A stretch of DNA of 64,000 bases from Adiantum capillus-veneris (lineage: Eukaryota > Streptophyta > Polypodiopsida > Polypodiales > Pteridaceae): the NCBI GenBank assembly GCA_014529385.2, contig CM043959.1:52577753-52641752 (forward strand), given 5' to 3'. Below are positions 1-18,397 of this stretch, piece by piece. The translations under genes were made by a program, and so were the position numbers. The notes beneath the pieces were generated by a model. That model saw only the letters and a list, made by a program, of their open reading frames with translations, ran no database searches and had not been told where the DNA came from. The stretch's first letter is position 1; each line of letters starts with the position of its first letter.

Positions 1-1516
1 CACAGCCATAAGTCCCTTCTCGTAGATCGAGGCATGCATTTTAGCATCCTTAAGCCGTCTACTTTTATAAGCCACTGCATGGGCTTCTTGGTTAAGTACT
101 ACACTGATGCAATCACCTGAAGCATCGCAGTGAACCTCGAATGGTTTCCTTAAGTCTGGCACTATCAAAATAGGTCCATGGCTTAATAGATACTTTAGCC
201 TATCAAAGGCACTTTGTTGTCTCAATCCCCACTTGAAAGGGATCTTCTCCTTTGTTAGGTCATAAAGTGGTCCGCTATTTGAGCAAAGCCTCTGATTAAC
301 CTCCGATAGTAGGATTAATCCCAAAAAGCTTCGTACATCATGTACCGTAGTGGGAGTTGACCAATCTTGCACGACTTGGATCTTTGCGAGATCCATTCTT
401 ACTTGGTTGTGTGAGAATATATGGCCGAGATAGTGTATCTCAGCGAGGAAGAACTCACTCTTCTTTGCATTCATATGCAACTCATGCTTTCACAATTCCT
501 GAAACACCATTTCCAAGTGCTTCCGATGTTTCTCCTCAGTCTTTGAAAAGATGAGTATGTCATCAAAGAACACTCCTATGAAAGCTCGGTGTGGGTTGAA
601 AATTCGATCCATCATTCGACTGAATGTGGCAGGAGCATTGGTCATGCCGAAAGGCATTATCAAAAATTCATGAAGTCCAAAGGTTGTGCAAAAGATAGTC
701 TTGTGGACATCCTCAGGGGCTATGCGAATCTGATGATACCCGTTATTTAAGTCAATGTGACTAAAGATGCTTGTACCCTGCAACTTAATGAGAATATCAT
801 CAATCCGGGGAATCGAAAAGTGATTCTTGATAGTGATCTTGTTTAGAGATTAGTAATCTATGCACATTCAAAACATGCCGTTTTTCTTCTGCATCAGTAG
901 AATTGGAGAGCAACAAGACGAAGTACTTGGTCGTACTATACCTTTTTCCAGAAGCTCGTTGACTTGCTTCAAAATTTCCTCTTGTTGAGCTAACTCGGTA
1001 AGGGGGTTGGTTTGGGGGAGAGCTATCCGGTACGAGATCAATGCGATGATCTGCCGGATGTTTCGAAGGTAGCTTGTCTGATAGAGTATTCGTGAAATAG
1101 TTTTTATACTTTTCAAGAAATTGAAAACGTTTAATTTTCAAACTAGAGAGCGAACCCTCGTTAGTTTTATCTCTTTTATGTGCGAAAATCAAGTAAGCAA
1201 AAACGCACTTCTTTATTTCCTTCTTAATGGAGATATGGCTTACAATAGGGAATAGCCAATTCCTTGCATCAGCAAAAATTTTAATGGACTTGCCCTCATG
1301 CTCAAAAGCGAGGGTCTTTTCTACATAATCTGGGACTCGTTGCATATGGTAGTGCCATGGCATACCCAAGATGATATTACATTCCTCGATGGGTGCCATC
1401 AAGAAGCATTCGCGGTCCTTGTACTCGCCAATCCGAAGATTGAGCTGTCCTTGTACGGGAGTTGCTTTGGTGGTCAACCCCTCAAATGCCGATCTAGAAG
1501 TGACCGGAGTTCCAAG
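1..1516 (-). pseudogene. Ty3/gypsy pol fragment: protease end, reverse transcriptase, RNase H
   Basis: Reverse transcriptase of an LTR retrotransposon, read right to left. Near 490-783 the translated strand shows the RT core: SHIDLNNGYHQIRI, then FGLHEFLIMPFGMTNAPATF, then FFDDILIFSK with the catalytic FDD. Upstream, near 868-1010, lies the finger region (NELLEKGIVRPSTSSCCSPI), and near 1320-1390 the protease tail (NIILGMPW). Near 1-175 the RNase H start is visible (PFEVHCDASGDCISVVL). The reading frame changes near 1000, and a stop near 490 separates the RT core from RNase H, so the copy is not functional. The element continues past the left edge, where integrase should follow. The family is Ty3/gypsy by domain content and order. 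I cannot name the lineage. Confidence 0.9.
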
Positions 1517-2518
1517 CTAAGTTGGTCTGAGGCCCAAGTGTTCTGCACTCTTCATTGAGATGAAGTTGTCCGTGGATCCAGGGTCGTAGAGGATCAACAC
1601 CCGTTGGTTATTCACAGATCCCCAACCTTTAAGGAACCGACGCTTCCCTTTCTTGGTTTCTGTATTCCCTTGCATATTAGGAATGGAATTCAAGCTCAGT
1701 GGAGAGGGTTCCTTCTTCGAAGATGCTTGTTCCTGCCGTTGTTGCCGAACAGGGCAGTCAGGCTTCATATGTCCTTTCTCACCACAATAGAAGCACCTTC
1801 CTTGTTCTTTGAAGGTCTGTACTTGGTTCGGTGTGAGATACTTGAGCCGTTTTCTGGTACCCTCTGGCTTCTTAAGCTGATCCGGGTCCTCTAAGGGACG
1901 CTTTTTACCTTGGTTGCCATGGTCATCATAAACAGCTCTTTGCCTTGCACGATACGTGCTATGTTCCATCCGTCTGGAGGTACCACTGGAATGTAGATCC
2001 TCGGCAATTATTGCCGACTCCATCATCCACTGGAGGGTGTCGTGTGGGTACCCAAGCGGTGGTTGAAGGTCTGCTTCAAACTTTCGCATCTTTTCCTTGT
2101 CGGAAATCTTCATGAAAGGCGTAATTTTCAGAAGAACCGACCAAAATTTGTCGACATAAGCCGTGACTTTCTCTTGTTCCTTCTGTGCGAGCCAATCACA
2201 TTCCTTCTGAATGTCCTTCTCAAAATCAATCGGAAGAAATTGTTCATAAAATTCAGCTTTGAATTGAGCCCATGTTCTGGCCTGTGTACCTTCCAGAATT
2301 TTGACTAACCACCTGTTGCTTGCAGTCTCCTTGAGATGCATCCCAACGTGACGCAACTTGGATTTTTCAGTGAAGTTTCCGTCGGCAAAAGCAACTTCAA
2401 ACTGCCTAATGAAAGACATTGCCTTGGAGATATCTCTTCGTCCCGTGTAGTTGTCAAACTTCACATCCTTGTCACCAGATTTGAAAATCCGCATCTTGCG
2501 GTGCCGTCTGCGGTTATC
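1517..2518 (-). pseudogene. Gypsy gag-protease, main part
   Basis: Structural (gag) protein of the same minus-strand gypsy element, running into the retropepsin region. A gag core is visible (FIRQFEVAFADGNFTEKSKL, then NRWLVKILEG and FKAEFYEQFLP). A single CCHC zinc knuckle follows, CFYCGEKGHMKPDC, which normally binds element RNA. The protease active-site region reads YDPGSTDNFIS, with DPGS where D(S/T)G is usual. The open frame reaches back to 2513 and stops being gag at 2518, where a plus-strand LTR element is inserted. The missing N-terminal part resumes at 5855 in the same frame once the insertion and one target-site copy are discounted. The apparent start codon near 2524 lies in the inserted LTR and is not a real start. 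Confidence 0.88.
2514..2518 (+). repeat. Left target-site copy of the nested LTR element (ttatc)
   Basis: Five bases directly left of the inserted LTR. The matching right copy, ttatt at 5855-5859, differs at one base. The pair is consistent with the 5 bp duplication made by LTR-element integration, followed by one mutation. Confidence 0.55.
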
Positions 2519-2926
2519 TGTCACGATTGTGACATATTCTTTCTCTTGGTATTACGTTCTCGCTTGGTTCTCTTGCATATACGAAGACGTACCAGATCCG
2601 ATACCTCGATTCTCCAAAGGATGCGTCTCTTCGCCCAAGAGTCGCACCTGTTCGGCGAATGGCCATGCCTCTTCAGTGAATGGCTGCACCTTTACGCCGA
2701 AGAGTCAGGACTCTACAACAGGACACGACTATTGGCCTAGAGTCATGTCTTTTCATCGTGTCTCTTCAGTTTCTATATAAGAGACCTTTTGTAACAGTTT
2801 AAACAATCATTCAATCAATCAAACACAGAGTCTTTTGAGTCTTGTTTCTGAGTTTAGTTCAAGTTTCTTAAGTCTTAATCATGAGTTTAAGTACTTAATT
2901 AAGGATTAGTAACTAGAATCCTCATT
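2519..2926 (+). repeat. 5' LTR of nested non-autonomous element
   Basis: Direct repeat of 408 bp that matches 5440-5854 nearly end to end. Both copies begin TGTCACGATTGTGAC and share the sequence ending AACTAGAATCCTCA. A TATA box (TATATAAG) lies at 2774-2781 on the plus strand, so the LTR promoter fires rightwards. The last two bases may have changed from CA to TT in this copy. The scattered differences between the two LTRs indicate that the insertion is not very recent. Confidence 0.88.
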
Positions 2927-2927
2927 G

Positions 2928-2938
2928 TAGTATCAGAG
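2928..2938 (+). promoter_or_regulatory. tRNA primer-binding site of nested element
   Basis: TAGTATCAGAG, just inside the 5' LTR, is one base off the common plant initiator-tRNA-Met primer site TGGTATCAGAG. The position and match fix the element orientation as plus. Confidence 0.7.
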
Positions 2939-3935
2939 AATTTTTTTTTTCCGAGACTTCAAGGTTGTGAGCCTCTCACCCTCACGGCTACCCTCTCCCC
3001 CCTTTCCTGGAGTTGCATGGAAGCAGAAGAAAGGTGGTACACACACGCATACGTGTATAAGGTAACATGAATTTTTCTGTTTCAATTACATAAATAACAG
3101 ACAAAGACGCAGATGTGTGTGTGCGGCGTGCCACGCACTCGGTGAATTTTTGGGAACCTGTCTATTGGTGCCTCTTCGAGTGCCCTTTTCTCGGGTAGTA
3201 CCCCTCGCACTCGCACCCCTTCATGTGGAAGGACACAAGACGGCTCAGGAAACACTCTTCTCCCATCTCGCAGCCCTTCCCCTCCATGAGATGTACCCCT
3301 TTGTACAAATCGATGGGCTGCTTGGCTGAAATTTTCATGCGCCCCTTCGCCGGTGCTCGCACCTCTTCACAAAGAGCCATGCCCTTTTGCAAAGCGCTGG
3401 CCTACAATTGCTGAAACGCTGAAATTCTGCGCTGGCTGAATGCTGGGCTGAATTGAGCATTTGCGCTTGCAGCCAGCACCCCCTTTTCTCCTGTGCTCAC
3501 ACCCCTTCCCAAGAGGCAGAATCTTTGGCGCTCCTTGTCTACACTGCTGGTTGTATTGCAACGTCACTTGCTGTACCTGTTGGCTGAAGCATCAACTAAT
3601 TCAAGCCTTAAGCGTCACAAACAAAAACACCCCTGTTGAAGCATCAAATGAAATGTCAACTTCTTTCGCTCGCTGGTTTATTTTTCTTACGCTGGCTGAA
3701 GTTTGAAGTCATATGGCCTTCAATTAATTAAGTGGACACCCCCCACCCTCCCCCCCCCCCCCCCCCCCAACCCACCCACCCCAAAATTTACCCAAAAGAA
3801 TTAAACCCCCATGTGAAACCACACTAAAACAAATACATTAAAAGAGACTTACATTAAAACAAATAAGGCCCAGCAAGAGTTTTTAGCCATCAGGCAGCTC
3901 GTTCTCGGTATTGCGATTCTTGGAGGTTTCTTTTC

Positions 3936-4514
3936 ATGCCCACGCTCCTCCCCTTCGCGCTAGCACTCGCATACGCACTCCCCTGCGGGCTCTATGGTCG
4001 ACGAACGCCACAGACAGGTTCCTACCTCTCGTACATGAACGAGATTCCCGAAGAGGTCCTGCAGGAACGTGAAGAGATCATTATCCCGGAACTCGTTCCG
4101 AACATAGTTTCCCGAAGTACCTGTTCAGAACTTGCTCATACACCTGTTTCTGTTCCTATTCTCCTCGTTATTCTCTTTGAGGAGCAACCATGCCGACATC
4201 TTAGGACAGAGAAGGCCAATCCGAAGGACCTGATAGGAGTTCTCAACGAGCAGATGATAGCACTTTTGACAAGCCTCACATCAATCAATACTCGCCTGGA
4301 GCGAACAAATCGGAGGTTTTCCCACTCAAATTTTCTCACCCAAAGCATGGTTTGTGAGAGACAACTAGACACAAAGTGCCTTTGTGCGAGCAGCGAAAGT
4401 CTCACCATGAATATTCTTGGAAATGCTACAGTTTTGAGCAACCTACTTCTTATCGGAATCATCAGCAACAAAAGCAACAATATGAAGCTTCCAAAGGATC
4501 ATCAACGATATTAA
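3936..4514 (+). pseudogene. Unrecognised ORF inside nested LTR element
   Basis: Open frame of 192 codons. A hydrophobic start is followed by a charged middle (EVLQEREEIIIPELVP) and a serine/asparagine-rich end. No zinc knuckle, protease or known gag core is visible. Coding-like text continues in other frames at 4376-4687 and 4566-4784, which suggests a once-longer protein broken by frameshifts. Function unknown. Confidence 0.35.
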
Positions 4515-4943
4515 GATGGGCTTGCTTAGTGGCACATATATCCGACCCTAGTCGAGTACTCAGTCGTGAATGCCGCAACGTTGGACAAGTTCCCCCTCGC
4601 GAGCCATGCCCTACATTTAAGTCTTTCTTATCCGATGGTGGTAAAGTTGATCCTTTCCTTGTGCAAGAGGATTCTTCAGAGGTCTAAGAGGCAACAACTC
4701 CCTCAACCTCCTCCTCCTCAATTGGAAGCATTAATACCCGCTGAGACATCTAAGATTCAGAAGATTCTGGTTCTTGTGCGATAACCAACAAGCACATAAC
4801 CCTTTTTATGGCCGTGATCCAGGCAGAAAAATTTGCCCCATCACCGCCCTTGCAGAATAAAGTCTTTCTCTCTGAACAGATACCAAATGCAATGGTGAAT
4901 GATAATTCTTCAAACTTGAAGACTCTAGTCCTTACCTTCAGCG

Positions 4944-5453
4944 ATGCGAAGGATAAGACAGATGCAAATTTGCAGCACGACTTCAGTCGGTGCAATTGAA
5001 TCTTTGGACACAACTTGTTCTATTGATAAACCCATACAGATGGATATACCTCTAAACACTACTCTGTCTCAGTCTACGACATCCCTTCAAGAGGATTTTA
5101 CTGTTCCAGGCAAACCAATGGAATACCTTACAGATTTCCAACCAGCGGTCTTCACTCAACAGAAAACTCAAGTCAGTTTACCAATAGTTTTACTTGAAGC
5201 AGATAAAGATTCAATCTTTTCTTGGACAAAGCTCGAAGTTACAAAAGACTTTGACAAAGGGACTTATCAAGTTGCAGACATGATCAGTTTTCGGTTTGGC
5301 AAAATAGTTATGGTCAATAACAGTGCCATGATGTGGGAATTAACAGAAAGAGCTTTGGATGCAGAAGCACTACAACAATACCTTTCCCTCTCCCGGAGTT
5401 TCTACAACTACCTTGGGTTTTATTTTAAATGGGAGGAAATGTCACGATTGTGA
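4944..5453 (+). pseudogene. Unrecognised ORF ending at the 3' LTR
   Basis: Open frame of 169 codons. Its middle and end read like ordinary protein (for example QVADMISFRFGKIVMV and WELTERALDAEALQQYL). It overlaps the polypurine tract and ends 14 bases into the 3' LTR. I recognise no domain. The position suggests the 3' part of an element-borne protein of unknown role. Confidence 0.4.
5427..5439 (+). promoter_or_regulatory. Polypurine tract of nested element
   Basis: AAATGGGAGGAAA lies immediately before the TG that opens the 3' LTR. This is the usual position of the plus-strand DNA primer. Confidence 0.8.
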
Positions 5454-5854
5454 CGTATTCTTTGTCTTGGTATTACTTTCTTGCTTGGTTCTCTTGCAGA
5501 TACGAAGACCCCGATTCTCCAAAGGATGTGTCTCTTCGCCCAAGAGTCTCAACTGTTCGACGAATAGCCATGCCTCTTCAGCGAATGGCTGCACCTTTAC
5601 GCCGAAGGGTCACGACTCTACAACAGAAGGACACGACTATTGGCCTAGAGTCATGTCTCTTGACCTATGGTCATGTCTTTTCATCGTGTCTCTTCAGTTT
5701 CTATATAAGAGACCTCTTGTAACAGTTTAAGCAATCATTTAATCAATCAAACACAGAGTCTTCTGAGTCTTGTTTCTGAGTTCAGTTCAAGTTTCTTAAG
5801 TCTTAATCTTGAGTTTAAGTACTTAATTAAGGATTAGTAACTAGAATCCTCACA
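5440..5854 (+). repeat. 3' LTR of nested non-autonomous element
   Basis: Second copy (415 bp) of the LTR at 2519-2926. It has the same TGTCACGATTGTGAC start, a TATATAAG box at 5702-5709, and an end ..TCCTCACA that keeps the terminal CA. The flanking ttatt at 5855-5859 is the probable right target-site copy. Confidence 0.88.
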
Positions 5855-6230
5855 TTATTCCTCTTGAACTGGGCCTTCTCTTTAGTATTATGTAGGGAAG
5901 TAGTAGGAGTTTTCTTCTCGGGAGAAGATTTAGATACTATATTAGAAGTAGATGTAGTAGTATAGTCAGGAGAGTATGATGGAGAAGAGATAGAGACATC
6001 CTTGCCTTTTTGAAGCTGAGAAAGCTCTTTTTCCTGGCCCTTGCTCTTGGAAGGCCGTTTGTCCTGATCCGGAGGTCCCTTCTGCGTTTCAGCACCTCTT
6101 TCCGCACCATCCTCCTTCCATTGGTAGGATTTGGTTGACTTATCGGCATCTGTTCCTGTGGCTTCTTGATTCCTTCCACCTTTTGACAATTGGCAACGAA
6201 ATAAGTTGTTGCAATTCCTTGAGTCAAGCT
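5855..6230 (-). pseudogene. Gypsy gag, N-terminal part cut off by insertion
   Basis: Highly charged, Ser/Lys/Gln-rich frame (near 5857-6189, with pieces such as KGQEKELSQLQKGKD and SPSYSPDYTTTS). It ends KRNN at the insertion border. Its frame agrees with the gag at 1517-2518 if the nested element and one target-site copy are ignored. A start near 6189 or slightly upstream is likely but not certain. It belongs to the same gypsy element whose primer-binding site lies at 6334-6347. Confidence 0.7.
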
Positions 6231-6333
6231 CGCACTTGTTGAAGTTCGTCTTCAGCGGCTCTTCCGTGGCTTGTCATGGTTCTTTCCGTTCCTTCGCGGA
6301 GTCGTCCTCCTTTGCAGAGAAAGAGAGGAATTT

Positions 6334-6347
6334 GAGCTCTGACACCA
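6334..6347 (-). promoter_or_regulatory. Primer-binding site of the minus-strand gypsy element
   Basis: On the minus strand the sequence reads TGGTGTCAGAGCTC, a close match to the initiator-tRNA-Met primer-site class (TGGTATCAGAGC). It marks the inner border of the 5' LTR, which lies to the right, and confirms the leftward orientation of gag-pol. Confidence 0.75.
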
Positions 6348-7058
<711 letters not shown>

Positions 7059-7154
7059 AGCGACAAATTTTAGAGAGAGGAGAGAGAGAGTGAGGTTGGT
7101 GCTAGCAGCTAGAGAGAGGAGAGAGAGAGGCATGCGCCTAGTCCACCGCGAGGA

Positions 7155-7981
7155 GTGCCACTTGTCACACCAGTCCCACCAGCAGTCCCACCAGTTGTAC
7201 CACTCTCCAGCTCTCTTCACCCTGACACTGTTACAGGACCTTCTATAGGATCGGACTCTACATCATTTTTTCGGCTATCTGAGGATATATTGCAGGACTC
7301 TAGGCAAGCCATTGCCACCATTGAGCTGGGAGCAGAGCGTTTAGCAGCCACACACCAGCGTCACGCAGCTACTTACGCAGCTATGGAGGGAGCTCTGAAG
7401 GTTGCTGAGAGCGCCATCGCGGATAGGGATGCCACTATTTTCGCACTCCAGCAGGCCCTGAAGTTAAAGTCTCAAGTGATTAGTGACCTTCAGAATCAAC
7501 TACAAGGATTTAGAGAATTGCTGTTACAGGAAAATAGGGCAATGCAGCCTACGATGATGGGTATGGGATATGGGTGGACTGGAGCAGGTACACCAGTGCA
7601 GCATGCAGCAACGGGTCCTTCTCAACAGTTTATGGGACTTTACTCACAGACTCCAGTTCCCGTTCAGTACTGCAACCATCAACAACAGTATCCTCCTCCT
7701 CAGGGATTTTAGTCTTCACCATTGCCTCAGATGCAAAATATGACTTGTTGTGATGGAGTTGCTGGAGCACATCGGCATGGCTGTGTTACTCGACGTCCTT
7801 AGTACACTACAGGACAGGTGCTACCATCTGCTCAGCAACAGGTGGCTGGTCATTTCTCAGGAAACACACTTACTGACAGGAGAGCTCCCGTACAGCAAGG
7901 CCCCACAATCGATTTGATGGCCCCACCTCCAGAGGCTGATCCTTCGGATGCGGCAGTGGCCACCACTCTATCTCTTGGATG
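7155..7981 (+). pseudogene. Decayed coiled-coil, Gln/Pro-rich ORF
   Basis: The open frame begins with a Pro/Val/Ser-rich segment and continues into a predicted coiled coil (about codons 45-125, with heptad-like AIATIELGAERLAATHQRH and LKSQVISDLQNQLQGFRELL). It ends Gln/Gly/Pro-rich. The frame stops at TAG 7710-7712 but goes on coding-like through a second TAG (7798-7800) to TGA at 7979-7981. Both TAGs sit where Gln would fit the local bias. I do not recognise the protein. A mobile-element gag-like or accessory protein is possible. It lies directly after the microsatellite beside the gypsy LTR. Confidence 0.45.
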
Positions 7982-10900
7982 ACAGATCTAGGAACTCACC
8001 ATTGTACATACTAGTAGTTTTCTTTCACAGTTTCAGTCTTCCTCTCACCGAGACGGTGAGTGGTCTTGTGGCGGGCAGCCTGTAGCAGGGCTACAGTGTC
8101 ACTTCACAGGACAGGTAGTTGGACAGTTAGCTATAGTTGGTTTGGTTCACACTGGACGGACCCTTTGGGCTGGGAGTGACACGTGGTAGGGTACCTACGG
8201 TGGTCTAGTGGACATCGTGGCCAGGTCACCACCACCACTCAGTTTGGAGATAGACTTAGCTGGCTGGACATTTATGGGCCGTTGGTGGCTCTTATGGTTG
8301 TACATATGAGTAGTCGTTTTGGGCAGTTCGATCCTATCTTGTACGTAGTCGTCTAGAGAGGGTCTTACACAGAGCACTGTTTCACCATCCCTGCACATCT
8401 GAGCCTCAACACCCCATTTGTACCTGTGAGTTCTGGGCTAGAGCTGAGTGTGCTGCCACGCCAGAGTCTGTACATGGTTCTTTGAGCTAGTCGAGTCCAC
8501 ATGTTCTGGTCCACTGTTGTGTCTTTGTTATCCATTGTTTCTGTGTTTCATTCTGTTTGAGAGAGTTTCCATTTGTTTGATTGAGATTGTCACGCACATT
8601 GCACTGAGGGGCACCCACACTGTAGAGAGCACGACACATTATCCGTGCTACACAACTCCTTGTTAAAAACTCCTACTCCTCCAGGGCCCCTACTCCCCAA
8701 GGCTGACCATAACTCCTTCCTACAGATCGACTCCCGACACTCGACGCAAGTCTTCATTTGGTGAATCGTCTTTCTAACGGTGTTTTTCTAAAGGTGTCCT
8801 CAAAGATATCTGCATCTAGTCCAAGTACTCCGGTAAATTTCATCCAACTAGCCTTAGAGTTGTCTCATACGTCTCATGACGTTATTTGGGACTTCGCTCA
8901 GACTTTTCCTCCTCGATAAAAAGCAAGCTTCCCTTCCTTCACGTAGCCATAATCTTTGGCATACATTCCCTCATATGCGTTGCCAACCCCCCAAGTCTGC
9001 TAGAGCATTCACGCTCAACTGTAGCCATAGGAAATGATTGCCACCATCCACTTGGATTTTATTGCTTATGACAAAGATAAATAATTTGAGCGACAAATTC
9101 CATGGCACCAAAAAGGTACCACAATGCTCAACAAGACGAAAGCTACTTGCAGCACCACATCATGTCTAGAATGTATTATGCTACATGAAGGCTTCAAACA
9201 CCTAAATTTTCCATTATATGAGCTAATTGAAATAAAGTATCTCATCACTAAAATTTGGCAACCAAGCTAGCAAGGGCCTTTCTTGCTTGAACTCATCCAT
9301 TCTGTGCTTCATACAAAAGACTATATGGCATTCCGCATCACATCAACCATGTATAGACTTGGAAGATGCATTCTTCGAATCTAAGCACTTGCTATTGACT
9401 ACCTGCATTTTTGTCCTTTTCAACATCTTCAAAGCAGGCACATACACCATTATCATGAGCCACATGGTTATGCAAAACCATTTTTTGAGCATCCTCTTTA
9501 TTTATCTCCTCTTCCAGATCATACACCTTCTCTTTCGAGGGCTTATCAACCACACGCTTTTCATTTACATGCTTTTCAAGGTGAGAAACTTCCTTCTATT
9601 CATGCACATAGGATAATTCAATCTTACCAACTACCAAGTTCTTTTCTTTATGCGTATCATCATCTTATGTCATTGCCCCTACCATCACATATGTATCCTT
9701 GAGAAGCTACAATCATAACTTGAGGAGTAATCTAGAATTGGCTATTGAATTTCATGTTTTGACCTGATACAATATTTAGACCTTCAAGTTGTTGCAGGTG
9801 CTCAACATACAAAGACACGAAAGAGAGTATAACTGAGAAAGGTCAAGCACTTAAAATGGGCATTTGCACAAAGAACCTTTAGCTTCTAGAGGCCTTAAAT
9901 TTTTAGACAGAAGACAAGATTCACTAAAAAATACTGGATTTTGGAAACTACTCAAGTCTTGCATACACGTTGACAGGTATGGGCTAATAATGCATATTGC
10001 ACAGTATGCCCTACAGCTCTAAACAACTCAATGAAGATAAACTTAGATTCTAGAGACAAAATGGAGATGGAGATTTGCATAAATCAAAAAGAGATTACAA
10101 GTAACAAAATGATGGCCGATGTTGTGAATGCGTTTGCGTTCTCCACACTGAGGTGATTCTTCTTCTTTGAAGTAATGTGGGCATATGAACTCCACAAATA
10201 CTCCAAGCAAGAGCTGTGTACTGCTTGATAAGTATGTGAGTGGCAAGATGTTGAAACTCGGTGCCATCTGAACCATAGTACTCATACCATAAAAGTGCCA
10301 TAGAACCAACCCAAGTGTCAAGAGCCCAAATGACCCCTCCACCTTGTCTAAGTTACGAGCTGATCTTATTGGGTGTGTTTCTCTTTGTTGGATACAATCC
10401 CAATTGGTTCAAGCTCCTTTGGTGGCTCTTCCCTATTGCTGATCTCCTTCCTTTAAATTCAGGATTCAAGCATTAGGGGCCCTAGGGTTTCCCATACCTG
10501 GGCTCTGAAGTAGGTAGAGCATATCCACATGACATAAAGAGCCATCTGTGCATGCGACATTGATCATGATACTCTCTTCATAATACTTAAAGGTACCGTT
10601 GTTGGTACGGGCCATCTGCTAGCTTCTTTGATAAAAAATATAACCCAAATTGTGCTACAAGGCCATGGATGGTGGAGCTTAGGGCTTGGGGTTTCAGAAA
10701 ACCACCTTTAAATAACAGAATCTCAATAACACCACTTCACACCTCAAAATTTCTTATGAAATGGGAAAGAAGTTATCTTGTAGCCCGGTAGGTGGATTGC
10801 TGCGGCTTGAACAAGACCTGTGCTATGGTTTAGTAGGCCACTTTTTTGTTCATTGCATTTTCAGTCTAGCTAGAAATGTGTGTCTGTTGTAAAGGGTTGC

Positions 10901-10989
10901 TATAGGCTTCTACGTGCGGTAAAGGGTGGTTAAGTGCTTATATTGTTGTAGAGGGTTGAAGTTAAAATTGATCTTGTGTCTCCAGGTTT
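7982..10989. other. Intergenic region upstream of RECQ4
   Basis: No convincing gene. The reading frames here (for example 9287-9616 and 10043-10342) are short, biased or antisense to A/T-rich DNA. The last few hundred bases before 10990 must hold the RECQ4 promoter and 5' UTR. I see no clear TATA box at a diagnostic distance. A possible splice acceptor (tgtctccag) directly before the ATG hints at a 5' UTR intron. Confidence 0.5.
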
Positions 10990-17017
<6,028 letters not shown>

Positions 17018-18397
17018 AAGGAAAATGATCGTGTCAGGGTCGTATTGGCATCTGTTTGAGCTTCCAGTGAATGGTATACCACGAAGTGCATTCAGTTTGC
17101 TGCAATTGCCATGCTGTATAAGGTGATGTTTCTATACTTTCCTGAATATGGAGCTGATGATGGACACCCATTGTGAAATATAGGGGGTCAACTAATCATT
17201 GTGCCTCTAAAGGGTGCTTGTTCCATATGATAATGTTCATAGTGTCCACAACTTGAATGTCAAGGCTTATTCTGGTGCATTTTTGGATGCAATGAAGTAG
17301 ATTCCTTGATTTGAGCATATGCTTTTAGCAAGCTCTGTGGAGTTCTGCTTGGTGTGAACACTTACTTCCACCCACAAAGTTGTTGCAGAACAAATCTCTG
17401 TGAAGTCTGAACTCACCCTATAATCAAAGAGAGGCCACCTTGTCTATTCCCTAGAAGTGTACAATGGGACCCATCAGCCCCAGCAGCTACAAATGGCATG
17501 GCCTAGCAAGCAGCATGCAGAGCTTCAGATGAAGGTTGTGGGTTCCGTTGCTTGGGCACTGAGCTTTAACCTCAGTCAATGATTAACCTTAGCCAATGTT
17601 GATGGAGGGAATCTCGGAGCCCTTGTATGGACTTAAGTCTATGTAGAAGAGGGACTTCACCTGTCTTATTGTTCAAGGTCCCTCGGGATTGCTCCTACAA
17701 CGAAGAGAAGAAGAGTTGTACAGCCTCAAAGCCATTGAAAGATACGTTGCTCGTGAAACTGCATGCGTTTCAAACTACCGCTTAAAGCGTTTCTACACTT
17801 CAAATATTGCACCTTGGAAACTTGTTCAAGTGTATTTCATGGTGACCATCATTGGCTTTCATGGTTTCCTTATATAATGGGACGTGGCTGTAACATTGTT
17901 AAGATGCAAATGTTTCTTTTTGTGATATTAGAGTAAGGAATTTTTTTGAGAGTTTTAAACAATGGCTAGACTCTTGGGATTATGTGGCAATGCTAAGGAA
18001 TATCTGGTTCATTTTGAAAGACAGGATTGTTTCATTGATAAATGCTTCCAACTCTCTAGCAAGGAATTGTCAAGTGTAGAAGATGGTTCCAACTCTGTAG
18101 CAAGGAATTGTCAAGTGTAGACCTAGACAAACTTCATGTATTTCATTTGTGCATTTCGGATCTTTTGTTATGATAGGTATGGTATACACCAAAGCTATTT
18201 CAATGAGGCTTCTTCCTCTATTGAGTATACACATACAATTCAGGTCAAACAAGATTTGTGGAGCCCCTAGCTATGCATGAAAACCTTCTCTCTGTGCAAT
18301 TTAATATATAGCATGCCTAAAGGACCAAGCAAGACATAGTGTCACTTCATTGGGCTTTGCCAAGGCATATGATAATGTATGCTGGGGCGGCTTTAGT
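17018..18397. other. RECQ4 3' flank
   Basis: Probable 3' UTR then intergenic DNA. I find no clear AATAAA signal close to the stop, and no gene. The only structure is a short tandem repeat at 18046-18128. Confidence 0.5.
18046..18128. repeat. 41 bp tandem repeat, two copies
   Basis: Two units beginning TTCCAACTC at 18046 and 18087 share TAGCAAGGAATTGTCAAG. They are nearly identical, so this is a recent local duplication in non-coding DNA. Confidence 0.85.

Larger units (their letters stand above)
2927..5426 (+). mobile_element. Interior of nested non-autonomous LTR element
   Basis: About 2.5 kb between the primer-binding site and the polypurine tract. I find no reverse transcriptase, integrase or protease motif. 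It includes a C-rich run (3750-3768) and short open frames. The longest are 3936-4514, near 4376-4687, and 4944-5453. They have no recognisable domain and look like a frameshifted gag remnant or filler. Size and lack of pol fit a TRIM/LARD-type element that depends on another element's enzymes. Confidence 0.7.

Noticed and set aside
9287-9616. 109-codon hydrophobic frame
   Set aside because: Composition follows local T-rich DNA; no signal peptide plus mature-domain pattern and no homology I can name.
17689-17877. Short frame in the RECQ4 3' flank
   Set aside because: No motif, no start context and no splice link to the gene; probably chance.
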